The notes beneath the pieces are model-generated. The model ran no database searches. It was not told the DNA's origin and saw nothing but the letters and a program-made list of their open reading frames with translations. Positions 44,773 through 54,236 of a stretch of DNA of 64,000 bases are shown here, piece after piece. The stretch comes from Promethearchaeota archaeon (GTDB taxonomy: Archaea > Asgardarchaeota > Lokiarchaeia > Sigyniarchaeales > Promethearchaeaceae). How positions within the stretch are numbered: position 1 is the stretch's first letter; every line of letters starts with the position of its first letter. A program made the position numbers and the translations under genes. The stretch is taken from contig JAFGBS010000027.1 of the NCBI GenBank assembly GCA_016933055.1, positions 1-64,000 on the forward strand, written 5' to 3'.

Positions 44773-46230
44773 TCAATCCTTTTTATACTTGTGTATTAAT
44801 TTTTGTCTGATATCATGAATAGTCTGCGAAATATAAATTTTATACCGATCTGGTTTCTCTAATCGATAAAAACGATGGGATAGATGGTTTACATCATGTT
44901 CCATATTTTGTCTTCCTTCTCTCCATGTAAGACGTTTATTCGTTCGATTCCCATTTTGAAACAAAATTGTCAGCATAGGCTCCATTATTTCGACGTTATC
45001 AAGAGCTATCTTTTCCTTGGGATGATATGGGTCATAAAAGTCTTGAGGAATTCGTATTTTATTATCGATTAATTCAACATTTAATTCCATTAAATCAAAT
45101 TTCATTGTAAGGTGGTCTCCCTCTTTTTTATAACACCGAAATAGTTCTTTATCTCCAGGAATATTAGTCTTTGAGGGATCTCCCGATACCTTGATGCGAG
45201 GATGTGATTTATATTGTGCAAGTTTATACACTCCTCCTAAAGCGGGTTCATCATAACAAGTCACTAATTTCGTTCCGATTCCCCAAATATCTGCTTTGCC
45301 CCCCTGCTTTTTAAATGATTCAATGTAATATTCATCCACATCATTTGAAATTATAATTTTAGTATTTGGAAATCCTGCAATATCCAACATTTTTCGAGCT
45401 TCTTGACTGAGTTTTACCATGTTCCCCGAATCCAATCGAATTCCCATCAACTCGTTACCTTTTTTCTGCAATTCCTTCCCAACTTTTATTGCATTTAACA
45501 CTCCTGATTTTAATGTATCATAGGTGTCTACTAACAATACAGTTGACTCGGGGTAAATTTCACTGTATCGCTTAAATGCTTCATATTCTGATGGATAACT
45601 CATGATCCAACTATGTGCTTGAGTTCCCGAGGCTTTAAGTCCTTCTCCAAGATGTTTTGCGGCTAAAACATTCGAAGTACCTTCACATCCCCCTAACATA
45701 CTAGCATATGATGCAATTAGGCTACCGTTATTACCTTGTGCTCTTCGTGCCCCAAACTCGAGAATCGGTTGCTTTCCGCTAGCAAGCCACATACGATTGG
45801 CTTTAGTTGCGCATAAAGTGGGGAAATTAAGAGAATTTAAGAGAAAGGTTTCTACGAGTTGACATTGAACTAAAGGTCCACTAACTTCTAAGATTGGTTC
45901 ATTCGCAAATACCACTCTACCTTCGGTAAATCCTTTTACAACTAACTGGTTATCCATAGTAGAGAGATATTCTAAAAAATTATCATCAAGGGAATTATAG
46001 GATTTGAGATACCTAATTTGATCTTCAGAAAATTGAAAATTTTCAAGTATGTCCAAAAAGTGTTCTACACCAGCAAGGATTGCATAACCCCCATTGAATG
46101 GATTTTCTCGAAAAAAATAATCAAAAACCACATGGTCCATTCCAATTCCATCTACATAATAACCATTACACATACTGAATTCGTAAAAATCAGTCAGTAA
46201 TAACAAATCCTTCATGTAGTCATGCCACAT
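44773..46230 (-). CDS. pncB: Nicotinate phosphoribosyltransferase
   Basis: 485 residues. The enzyme joins nicotinate to PRPP in NAD salvage. The opening LLLTDFYEFSMCNGYYVDG, the ARRAQGNNGSLIASYASMLGG block with the catalytic His region further on (TQAHSWIMSYPSEYEAF), and IRLDSGNMVKLSQEARKMLD are family features. The ATG lies 59 bases from the divergent pncA start if pncA begins at 46290. A start at the second Met (MKDLLLL, five codons in) is also possible. Paired with pncA it converts nicotinamide to nicotinate mononucleotide. Confidence 0.93.
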   Translation of the reverse strand: MWHDYMKDLLLLTDFYEFSMCNGYYVDGIGMDHVVFDYFFRENPFNGGYAILAGVEHFLDILENFQFSEDQIRYLKSYNSLDDNFLEYLSTMDNQLVVKGFTEGRVVFANEPILEVSGPLVQCQLVETFLLNSLNFPTLCATKANRMWLASGKQPILEFGARRAQGNNGSLIASYASMLGGCEGTSNVLAAKHLGEGLKASGTQAHSWIMSYPSEYEAFKRYSEIYPESTVLLVDTYDTLKSGVLNAIKVGKELQKKGNELMGIRLDSGNMVKLSQEARKMLDIAGFPNTKIIISNDVDEYYIESFKKQGGKADIWGIGTKLVTCYDEPALGGVYKLAQYKSHPRIKVSGDPSKTNIPGDKELFRCYKKEGDHLTMKFDLMELNVELIDNKIRIPQDFYDPYHPKEKIALDNVEIMEPMLTILFQNGNRTNKRLTWREGRQNMEHDVNHLSHRFYRLEKPDRYKIYISQTIHDIRQKLIHKYKKD

Positions 46231-46289
46231 TTTTATGATCTAAAAAAAGTGTAGCACAGATAAAAAAGGTGTGTAGCATTCTTTCATAT
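46231..46289. promoter_or_regulatory. Divergent promoter region of pncB and pncA
   Basis: The short A/T-rich gap between the two divergent NAD-salvage genes must hold both promoters. No regulator site could be identified by eye. Confidence 0.45.
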
Positions 46290-46922
46290 ATGATAGAAAT
46301 AAAAAAAAAATCAGTACTTATCGTAATAGATATGCAAAATGATTTTCTTCCTGGAGGAGCGTTAGCCGTGGAAAATGGAGATCAAATAATAGATGGCATA
46401 AACAAAATAGCAGAAAAATTTTTTAATGAGGGGAATCCTGTTGTTTTTACGCAAGATTGGCATCCCAAAAATCATGCATCCTTTGCGAGTTCCCATGAGG
46501 GGAAAAACCCTGGAGACACTATCAAGGGAATTTATGGGATAGGACCGGTATTATGGCCGGATCATTGTGTTCAAAATACATCTGGTGCAGCAATCAATGA
46601 GCGGGTTCAAACTAAATATGGGATTGCTATTGTGCGCAAAGGATATCGCCAAAACATTGATAGTTATAGTGCGTTTTTTGAAAATGATCACCAGACACCC
46701 ACTGGATTGTCCAATTTCTTAAAAGGGTTAGGAGTGAAGATCGTGTATATCTGCGGACTGGCATTGGACTATTGTTGTTATTTTTCTGCTATCGATGCGA
46801 AATCAGAGGGATTCGAGGTTATTTTCCTAAAAAATTTAACAAAAGGTATAGACATTCCGGAAAATAATATTCAAAAAGCGCTAGAATCGATGAAAAATGC
46901 TGAAATAGTTATAATTGAATAA
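46290..46922 (+). CDS. pncA: Nicotinamidase
   Basis: 210 residues from the ATG at 46290 (MIEIKKKSVLIVIDMQNDF). A GTG seven codons upstream is less likely. It hydrolyses nicotinamide to nicotinate. The catalytic triad is visible: Asp in VIDMQNDFLPGGALAV, Lys in IVRKGY and Cys in ALDYCCYFSA. The metal ligands are in TQDWHPKNHASFAS. The usual DYCVxxTA is DYCCYFSA here. It is encoded back to back with pncB, which uses its product. Confidence 0.93.
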   Translation: MIEIKKKSVLIVIDMQNDFLPGGALAVENGDQIIDGINKIAEKFFNEGNPVVFTQDWHPKNHASFASSHEGKNPGDTIKGIYGIGPVLWPDHCVQNTSGAAINERVQTKYGIAIVRKGYRQNIDSYSAFFENDHQTPTGLSNFLKGLGVKIVYICGLALDYCCYFSAIDAKSEGFEVIFLKNLTKGIDIPENNIQKALESMKNAEIVIIE

Positions 46923-46959
46923 TTCACAATCAGGAGCCTTATTTTTTATTTTATAATAA

Positions 46960-48168
46960 ATGGAACCCTCAAATAACATAGTGAATTTACCTAATCTATA
47001 CGTAATGAAGCAACACCCCATCCAACATATGTTAAAAAGCGAATTTATTAAATTGGAGGAAAAAGAAGATAGTTTTCTTTCAGAATTTAATAACAAAGTC
47101 ATAAAATTATTCAAAAATGCGTTCTGGAAATCAAAATCACTGAAATATAAAGTATTTTTACTTAAAACCATAATTTTTCAGCGAAAAGCAACTCGACGAC
47201 GAGCTAAATACAATCTACATGGAACCCATGTACCTGCATTTTTAATCTTTTCTGTAACACATCGTTGTAATCTCCGCTGTAAAGGTTGTTACGCAAATAC
47301 TTTCAGGGATTTGAGTGGAATCCCTCCTAAGGAACTTGAACTGAATAAGATGGAACAAATTTTGGGTGAAGCAAACGATGCTGGATCTAACATAGTTCTA
47401 TTAGCGGGGGGTGAGCCTTTTGTGAGAGTGAAGGAATTATTCCACTTAGCGACAAAATTTCCTCAAATTATCTTTCCCGTTTTCACAAATGGGACATTAC
47501 TTAACCAAGATATTATACAAACTCTCAAGAAACATCGTAATATTATACCTGTGTTAAGTATTGAAGGCCACATGGTTGAGACAGATGCACGTAGGGGAGA
47601 AGGTATTTATAAAAACATCCTTAATGTTATGCAATTGCTAAACCAAAATGCTATTTTTTTCGGTACATCGATAACTCTAACACGAAAAAATTTCACTCTT
47701 GTAACAAATCAAAGTTTTATCGAGAGTATATTGGGATATGGTTGCAAGCTTTTTTTCTATATTGATTATGTACCGGTAATCTCAGGTACAGAAGAATTAA
47801 TGTTGACCGAAGAGCAAGCAGAATCAATACCTCAAATAACCACTAAATATCAAAGTGAATATCCCGCATTGTTTATTGGTTTTCCAGGAGATGAAGAGAA
47901 AATGGGTGGTTGTTTGTCTAGTGGGCGAGGTTTCTTCCATATAAGCCCAGAAGGATATGTAGAACCATGTCCATTCGCACCGGTCCAAGCTGCAGATTTA
48001 AATGAAGTGAGTTTTCTAGATGCATTACAAAGTCCTTTATTAAAAGCAATTCGAGCTAATCATGACAAATTGGTGGAAACGCAAAGTGGTTGTGCACTTT
48101 GGGAAAACCAGGAATGGTTAAGAGATCTGAATTTGCAAGTTAAAGCGAAAAAAGTTACTCCTGGATAA
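46960..48168 (+). CDS. Radical SAM protein, function unknown
   Basis: 402 residues. The 4Fe-4S/SAM motif is VTHRCNLRCKGCYANTF (C-x3-C-x2-C), followed by LLAGGEPF and a barrel. Near the C-terminus, GGCLSSGRGFFHISPEGYVEPCPFAP and SGCALW resemble the auxiliary cysteines of SPASM/twitch radical SAM enzymes, which mature peptides, heme or sulfatases. The first 75 residues are an extension without cysteines. No peptide substrate or heme gene is adjacent. A sulfatase lies 2 kb downstream. It starts 37 bases after pncA. Confidence 0.85.
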   Translation: MEPSNNIVNLPNLYVMKQHPIQHMLKSEFIKLEEKEDSFLSEFNNKVIKLFKNAFWKSKSLKYKVFLLKTIIFQRKATRRRAKYNLHGTHVPAFLIFSVTHRCNLRCKGCYANTFRDLSGIPPKELELNKMEQILGEANDAGSNIVLLAGGEPFVRVKELFHLATKFPQIIFPVFTNGTLLNQDIIQTLKKHRNIIPVLSIEGHMVETDARRGEGIYKNILNVMQLLNQNAIFFGTSITLTRKNFTLVTNQSFIESILGYGCKLFFYIDYVPVISGTEELMLTEEQAESIPQITTKYQSEYPALFIGFPGDEEKMGGCLSSGRGFFHISPEGYVEPCPFAPVQAADLNEVSFLDALQSPLLKAIRANHDKLVETQSGCALWENQEWLRDLNLQVKAKKVTPG

Positions 48169-48247
48169 CCTTATACTTTTTCATGAAATTCTCAATTTAT
48201 TTTTTTAATTTCAAACATTTTAAAAAATTTAACATCGACTACAATTT

Positions 48248-49033
48248 ATGCCAAAAGCTTTAGTTAATGACATTGAGATGCATTATGAATTGAGAGGATC
48301 GGGAAAGTCCCTTTTACTCATTCATGGTCTAGGTTCAAGCGGTCGAGATTGGGAGGATTTTGTTCAACTCTTACCAAATTTTCAAATCATAACTATTGAT
48401 TTACGGGGACATGGTCAGACTTCTAAACCCAAAGGCCCATATAGTATTAAATTATTTACACATGACATTGTCTCTCTTCTTGAATTTCTAAAAATTCAAT
48501 CCACGAATGTATTAGGGATTTCTTTAGGGGGTTCAATAGCGCTGCAAATGGCGATTGATTTTCCTGAATATGTAAAAAGTATTACTGTGATAAATGCACC
48601 AGTTGAAATACAAGTTGATTCATTTAAGATGAAAATGGAAGCCTTAAAACGATCATTGATCGTAAGATTAGTAGGAATGAAAAAGATGGGAGAAATATTA
48701 GCTACTCGATTGTTTGTTAAACCGGAACAAGAGGATCTACGTAAAATGCTAATCAGGAGGTGGGCTCAAAATGATAAAAAAGCCTATCTTGCTGCAATGC
48801 ATGCACTTATGGGTTGGAGTGTAAAAGCCCAACTTCATAAAATTAAATGTCCCTCTCTAATAATTGGATCAGATGACGATTACACTCCCTCATCAATTAA
48901 ACGTGAGTACACAGCATTAATACCAGATGCTAATTTTATTGAAATTAAAGATGCAAGGCACGCTGTATCTGCGGAAAAACCTGAAGAACTTAGTGAAATT
49001 GTACGAAATTTCATTGCAAATATGAATGCGTAA
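48248..49033 (+). CDS. Alpha/beta hydrolase
   Basis: 261 residues. The oxyanion region is LLIHGLGSSGRDWEDF, the nucleophile elbow is LGISLGGSIALQMA (G-x-S-x-G), the acid is in IIGSDDDYTPSS and the catalytic His is in IKDARHAVSAEKPEEL. This order and the missing signal peptide point to a cytoplasmic esterase, lactonase or related enzyme. The substrate is unknown. It stands alone between the radical SAM gene and the convergent GNAT gene. Confidence 0.9.
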   Translation: MPKALVNDIEMHYELRGSGKSLLLIHGLGSSGRDWEDFVQLLPNFQIITIDLRGHGQTSKPKGPYSIKLFTHDIVSLLEFLKIQSTNVLGISLGGSIALQMAIDFPEYVKSITVINAPVEIQVDSFKMKMEALKRSLIVRLVGMKKMGEILATRLFVKPEQEDLRKMLIRRWAQNDKKAYLAAMHALMGWSVKAQLHKIKCPSLIIGSDDDYTPSSIKREYTALIPDANFIEIKDARHAVSAEKPEELSEIVRNFIANMNA

Positions 49034-49095
49034 TAGATGGATAGAATAAGGTGAAAAACAAGAATTAATGATTTTATATGTAAACAATAAAAGAA

Positions 49096-50064
49096 TCACA
49101 ACGTATAACGATAATAACTAAAACTAAATGGTTTGAAGTATTTTAACCAAAATTCTCTTCCTATATTATTAACAGATTCAAAGTCTACACATAATCTCTT
49201 ATATCCGTGATCTAAAGTCCATTGAACTGCTTGTTCTAAAAGTCGTTTTCCTAAATCATGATTTCGATAACTTGGGGAAACATACAGACCCGTAATGCTT
49301 ACAGATCCAGAATCCTGCACGATAGTAGAAACATCTTCTGCATCGGATTCAATTTGAATGAAACCGATTGGTGTAGAATCATCAAATGCTAACCAAAACT
49401 TATGACCCTCCTTCTCGGCCCATTTCCGAAAATAATGGATATTGGTGGTTTCTTTATGTAAAAAAATGGGGGCTCGAGCTAAATATTGCTCAAGTTCTAA
49501 ACTTAAGGGTATGACTAAATGAAGATCACTTAGTGTTCCCACCCTTATTTCATAGTCTTCGGTGATTTTCTTATGGTCTATTGAAAATTTTCCTACATTC
49601 ACTGCACCATCTATAATATACCTTCCGAACCCTAGCCAGGCAATGGTTTCTTGAACTATCGTTTCAGCTTGATAGACACTAATCATATGGAATCGATATC
49701 CTCTGTCTATCCATGTACTTGCGATTTCTTTATACATATTATAATAGATTTCGCTATGATCGTCGTCCGCATAGTGACCCCATTCTGGAATGTAAATTGC
49801 ATTCATTCTGTCTTGGTAGGATAAAATTTGTTTTCCACAAAAATATCCTATTACATCATCATCATGGATGGTGACGACACCTGGGTAGTGTTCAATGATA
49901 TCTTGTAGAAATGCTTTCATACGCTCCTCTTTTTTAAGGGCTTCTGGTAAAAACGGCATTTTATGGAATTGTTTTAAATAACTCTTAACTGCGAGTTTGG
50001 CAACATCGTCTAAATACTCATGAGAGAAACGTACGATTTTTGTTTTGGGACGGACAACAGTCAT
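49096..50064 (-). CDS. Double GNAT domain acetyltransferase
   Basis: 322 residues with two GNAT-like halves. The second half is complete: GLYVSPSYRNHDLGKRLLEQAVQWTLDHGYKRL has the acetyl-CoA loop, and VNNIGREFWLKYFKPFSF is the usual end. The first half (about 1-150) has a degenerate fold: VVTIHDDDVIGYFCGK, IYIPEWGHYADDDHSEIYYNMYKE, MISVYQAETIVQETIAWLGFG. Tandem GNAT proteins occur in archaea, where one domain has often lost its activity. The substrate is unknown. Confidence 0.8.
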   Translation of the reverse strand: MTVVRPKTKIVRFSHEYLDDVAKLAVKSYLKQFHKMPFLPEALKKEERMKAFLQDIIEHYPGVVTIHDDDVIGYFCGKQILSYQDRMNAIYIPEWGHYADDDHSEIYYNMYKEIASTWIDRGYRFHMISVYQAETIVQETIAWLGFGRYIIDGAVNVGKFSIDHKKITEDYEIRVGTLSDLHLVIPLSLELEQYLARAPIFLHKETTNIHYFRKWAEKEGHKFWLAFDDSTPIGFIQIESDAEDVSTIVQDSGSVSITGLYVSPSYRNHDLGKRLLEQAVQWTLDHGYKRLCVDFESVNNIGREFWLKYFKPFSFSYYRYTL

Positions 50065-50253
50065 ATATTTTAAAAAATGAGAATCCAGACATTTAAAGCT
50101 ACAGAATTGAGAGCCTAAAAAATCCTTTTAAATTATTTTATAAATCCCTTTTTTTTCGGCACCATTCTCAACTTTTATCCGTTTATTTGGTATTTGAATC
50201 TTAAATACTCTCAATCAGATTAAGTGATAAGTAGTTTTATTTTCGGGTAAAAT

Positions 50254-51948
50254 ATGATGGAGTCCTCCCAACCAAACATAATCATAATATTAAATGATGA
50301 TATGGGGTATTCCGATCTTGGATGTTACGGTGGAGAAATACAGAGTCCCAATTTGGATTATCTTGCAGAAAACGGATTAAAGTTCACAGAATTCTATAAT
50401 ACGGCACGGTGTGCCCCCTCTCGTGCATCCCTATTGACGGGATTACATCCTCATCAAACGGGAATTGGTATTTTAGTATCAGATGATCGCCCTGAAGGAT
50501 ACACAGGTACTTTAAATCGAAATTGCGTTACTATCGCTGAAGTATTACAAGAAAAGGGATATCGAACCTATATGAGTGGAAAATGGCATTTATGCCACGA
50601 AATACGAAAACCAAATGATGCATGGCCTAATAAAAGAGGATTTGATCACTTTTATGGAATAATAACAGGTGCTACTCCTTATTACTGGCCACGAACTCTG
50701 GTTCGAGATAATCAAAATATCGAGAAGGAAGCAAAAATGAATCCTGATTTCTATCTAACAGATGCTATAACCAATAATGCTATTCAGTATCTCTTAGATC
50801 ATTTTAAATCTTATAAGAATTCACCATTTTTTTTGTATGTTGCTTACACAGCACCTCACTGGCCTTTACATGCAAAAGACAAAGATGTTCAAAAATATAG
50901 AGGACAATTTGATTCAGGCTGGGACAAACTCCGTCAAGAACGGTTAAAGCAAATGATAAAAAAAGGTATAATTCATCCAGATTGGTTGTTAACTCCGCGA
51001 GATTCTGGTGAAAAACCCTGGGAAGATGTTATACATAAGGATTGGGAAGCTCGGCGTATGGAGGTATATGCTGCTCAAATAGATGCCATGGATCAGGGCA
51101 TCGGGAAAATTTTGGATACTTTACAGGAACATAATCAGCTAAACAATACTTTCATCCTATTTCTGAGTGATAATGGTGGTTGCGCTGAAGAAATTCTATC
51201 TTATTATCGAGTTGGAGCTCAGCTGGGGGTATTTCCTGAAGGAAGACCACGAACAAAATATAACAAAAGAGTAAAATTCGGTAACATCACAAGAAATATA
51301 CCGGGACCAGAAGATACGTATATGAGCTATGGACGTGCTTGGGCTAATTTATCTAATACACCTTTTCGCTTGTATAAGCATTGGACGCATGAAGGAGGAA
51401 TAGCAACCCCATTTATTGTACATTATCCAGATGGAATTCCCTTTAAAGGAGAGTTACGTGCCCAACCCGCCTTTTTACCTGACATTATGGCAACAATTTT
51501 GGATTTAACAGGTGCATCCTATCCTATTTCTTATCATGGTAATGAGATTTATCCTTTGGAGGGAGTAAGTCTGATCCCGGTTTTTAATGAAAAATCACTT
51601 GGTGAGCGAAAACTTTTTTTTGAGCATGAAGGGAACGCTGCGGTTAGAGATGGAAAATGGAAATTAGTACGTAATTATCCAGGGGATTGGGAGTTATATA
51701 ATATGATGGATGACCGTACTGAGTTGCATAATATTATTCAAGAACATCCACAAAAGGCAAACGAATTGATTAGAGCTTATGAAACTTGGGCCAAAAGGGT
51801 CAGAGTCTTCCCTAGAAAACATAAATTTATTGCATCGTATGGAAAATTTATTGGATCAATTGTCTATAATATGCAAAGGAGACGGAAACTTAAAAAGATT
51901 CAATCAGACATGAAAATTTTCGAGCAATACTGGAAAAGCCATAAATAG
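50254..51948 (+). CDS. Arylsulfatase-type sulfatase
   Basis: 564 residues. The first metal ligands are in IIIILNDDMGYSDLGCYGG. The formylglycine Cys53 lies in NTARCAPSRASLLTG (C-x-P-S-R). Further catalytic residues are in SGKWHL, APHWPLHAKDKD, LFLSDNGGC and in the C-terminal MMDDRTELHNI. There is no signal peptide, so it may act in the cytoplasm. Activity requires conversion of Cys53 to formylglycine by a maturase. It probably hydrolyses sulfate esters of sugars or small molecules. No sugar operon surrounds it. Confidence 0.93.
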   Translation: MMESSQPNIIIILNDDMGYSDLGCYGGEIQSPNLDYLAENGLKFTEFYNTARCAPSRASLLTGLHPHQTGIGILVSDDRPEGYTGTLNRNCVTIAEVLQEKGYRTYMSGKWHLCHEIRKPNDAWPNKRGFDHFYGIITGATPYYWPRTLVRDNQNIEKEAKMNPDFYLTDAITNNAIQYLLDHFKSYKNSPFFLYVAYTAPHWPLHAKDKDVQKYRGQFDSGWDKLRQERLKQMIKKGIIHPDWLLTPRDSGEKPWEDVIHKDWEARRMEVYAAQIDAMDQGIGKILDTLQEHNQLNNTFILFLSDNGGCAEEILSYYRVGAQLGVFPEGRPRTKYNKRVKFGNITRNIPGPEDTYMSYGRAWANLSNTPFRLYKHWTHEGGIATPFIVHYPDGIPFKGELRAQPAFLPDIMATILDLTGASYPISYHGNEIYPLEGVSLIPVFNEKSLGERKLFFEHEGNAAVRDGKWKLVRNYPGDWELYNMMDDRTELHNIIQEHPQKANELIRAYETWAKRVRVFPRKHKFIASYGKFIGSIVYNMQRRRKLKKIQSDMKIFEQYWKSHK

Positions 51949-52307
51949 AATAAAATCTTATCAACTTGTTTTCAAATTTTTCGATTTTTCACATATGCCA
52001 CTCAATATATGCTTGTTTTGCATTATAAGCGACATAGCAAAGATTTTGGATAATTTTCTCGAATATTGATTAAAATTTCGTGTAAAACCATTTGTATTTC
52101 GCTGTTGGAAGAAAAATTGTCAATTACTTTCTTATTCCTACCAATTAAGTGACTTTTTTGAAAATCACTTCTTAACTTTACTTTGGATTAAGATCAAAAT
52201 TGGAAGAGGTTTCTATAACTAATTTTTATTTTTCTTCATTACAGAATTGTTAAACCACAATGGGAATACGGATTTCTATTCCGAGTTTTGTAAAATATTC
52301 CAATCTT
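51949..52307. other. Intergenic region with no gene seen
   Basis: A/T-rich gap between the ends of two convergent genes (sulfatase and Gfo/Idh/MocA oxidoreductase). No frame, hairpin or repeat was recognised. Such a long gap between converging genes is unusual for this window. Confidence 0.4.
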
Positions 52308-53543
52308 TCAGATAATCTCCGAATCCTTCTTTTCTATTGGAAATAAGGTTTCAATAACAGCATTATTTCTTTGCCCTTTGTTTTCAATTTCATTAAAACT
52401 ATGCATGAAATCATATATTTCCTTTCTAGTTAGCTCCTTTTGTTCGAGATTATGCGATATATATCCCCCTTGAAGAATCTCCATCATCTCTTTGGCAAAC
52501 CAAGCTGCATTTTTCGATTCTTGTCGTTTAATGAATGCGCGAAACACATTTTCTTCCCCAGTTGAGAACAATTTATTTCCGCACGGAATTTTCTCCAATA
52601 TACCATTACGATTCTCGATTTTATAATAAATCATATTATGTTCTCTGTAGGGAAATGACATTATTGCTTTATCACCCTCGACTCTAAAATAATATCCTCG
52701 AGTTTGATCCTTGGGATAAAGCTCCTTGTTTCCCCAATATCCCTCAAACCGAGCGGTGATATCTCCATTTTCAAAATTACTGAACTTTACGTCTATAATC
52801 GCTTTATCATCAATTTCCACAGCATAGTTTCTCTGTCCGAACATTTTCCTTGTTTTCATGACGGTTCCTATATCAATTTCTCTTACAGATTCAAATTTGT
52901 AACTCAATCCAAACCAATTTCGAAATACAGAATATACGTGTGGGCATAGATCTAATAATGCCCCTCCCCCTGATATTTTAGGATTCCAGAATTGTTCTTT
53001 GTTATGAACATATAATAAAAATTCATTGCCCAGACACCCTCTAAAGGATTTGATTTTTCCCAGTCTCCCCGAATCGATAATCGTACGACCTATTTTCACT
53101 TGATTGTCATACATTCGTTGGGTATACATGAATAATGGGACTTCTTTGATATAATCATATACATCTTCAACCTCCAATAAAGTTCGAGAAGGTGGTTTTT
53201 CTAACATTATCGACTTTCCATGCTCAGCAGCAATTTTTGCATACTTCATATGAGTATCGGGAGAGGTTGCGATATCAACTCCATCTATTACATTAAAAAA
53301 TTCCTCCAAATTTGTGTATACTTTGGACTTAAGGGCTTGTTTTAACAGAACCTTGTCATTATATCCCTCGGCTTTTCTTAAATCCCGCTTTACTTTCCTG
53401 TGATACCCTTTCATTGTCTTTTTTGCGGATTTAGGAGTCCTACTATAAAATGCAGTTATTATCCCTTCGGGAGTTTTCAAAATTGCAGGGATATGTGATA
53501 ATCTAACAATCCATCCGCATCCAATCACTCCAATTCGAAACAT
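52308..53543 (-). CDS. Gfo/Idh/MocA family oxidoreductase
   Basis: 411 residues. The Rossmann motif is IGVIGCGWIVRLSHIPAI. The catalytic-core EKP motif is MLEKPPSRTLLEVEDV. The Gfo/Idh C-terminal sheet domain follows, with a GGALLDLCPHVYSVFRNWFG segment (the G-G-x-L-x-D-x-x-x-H pattern). It is an NAD(P)-dependent dehydrogenase acting on sugars or inositol-like compounds. An insertion of about 30 basic residues (TPKSAKKTMKGYHRKVKRDLRK) sits in the N-terminal domain. The substrate is unknown. Confidence 0.9.
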   Translation of the reverse strand: MFRIGVIGCGWIVRLSHIPAILKTPEGIITAFYSRTPKSAKKTMKGYHRKVKRDLRKAEGYNDKVLLKQALKSKVYTNLEEFFNVIDGVDIATSPDTHMKYAKIAAEHGKSIMLEKPPSRTLLEVEDVYDYIKEVPLFMYTQRMYDNQVKIGRTIIDSGRLGKIKSFRGCLGNEFLLYVHNKEQFWNPKISGGGALLDLCPHVYSVFRNWFGLSYKFESVREIDIGTVMKTRKMFGQRNYAVEIDDKAIIDVKFSNFENGDITARFEGYWGNKELYPKDQTRGYYFRVEGDKAIMSFPYREHNMIYYKIENRNGILEKIPCGNKLFSTGEENVFRAFIKRQESKNAAWFAKEMMEILQGGYISHNLEQKELTRKEIYDFMHSFNEIENKGQRNNAVIETLFPIEKKDSEII

Positions 53544-53705
53544 ATTATATAATTAATTGTTACGCTTCAAATAAATTTGGAAATAAAAAATGCTATGAGA
53601 TCTCTTATGATTTTACAAGTCAAATTATTATAGAATTTTATACTCTCGCTTATGTATGATTCTGAATCTGGTGTACGGAATATTTTTGTGGTATAATGAA
53701 ATCTA

Positions 53706-54140
53706 TTATTCCTTGTTTTCCACCCTTTTTTTGACTTCAGTCTCTATAAAATCCATGAATTCTGCAAATTGTAAATAATTCACATCAGATGAATCATTCT
53801 CTATCATTCCTTGTTTTGTAAGGAAGTAACGTGTTGTATATTTCCATACATCATCGGAAAACGTCTCGAATTCTCCGAGATGATTTTCTCTCAAACTCGT
53901 AATAAATGCAAAAACAATATCATCGGAGGATGGTTCTTTAGATTCACTCCTCCGGATCCCATTCAGTAATAATCCATCTTTTGACCATTCCGCACCGCAA
54001 TTGGCACACTGAAGCTTTTTGGCATACAATGTTTGCAAACCATCACTATATAATATCTTACTCTTATCATCCACTTCATGAATGGCTGTTCCCACGGTAT
54101 CACATTTTGGACATCGGTAAATTCGTTCATCTTCCGTCAT
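53706..54140 (-). CDS. Zinc-ribbon protein, unknown function
   Basis: 144 residues. An N-terminal zinc ribbon is formed by IYRCPKCDTVG and KLQCANCGAEW. The rest is mostly helical and acidic (SSDDIVFAFITSLREN, NYLQFAEFMDFIETEVKKR), with no known family. Such proteins may act as small regulators or nucleic-acid adaptors. It lies about 100 bases downstream of the TPP enzyme gene on the same strand. Confidence 0.7.
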   Translation of the reverse strand: MTEDERIYRCPKCDTVGTAIHEVDDKSKILYSDGLQTLYAKKLQCANCGAEWSKDGLLLNGIRRSESKEPSSDDIVFAFITSLRENHLGEFETFSDDVWKYTTRYFLTKQGMIENDSSDVNYLQFAEFMDFIETEVKKRVENKE

Positions 54141-54236
54141 GCTTATCTCCCGATCCTTTTAACACCCTCATTCTATTTAAGTTATCCATTCTTTAGAAAA
54201 ACTTCTCAAATACTAAAAAATGTGGAACGAAACACA

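Noticed and set aside
46881..47171. 96-codon minus-strand frame over the pncA end and radical SAM start
   Set aside because: It overlaps two recognised genes on the other strand and has no features.
46960..48168. Calling the radical SAM protein a heme synthase AhbD or a sulfatase maturase
   Set aside because: The motifs seen are general to SPASM-like proteins, and neighbours do not settle the choice.
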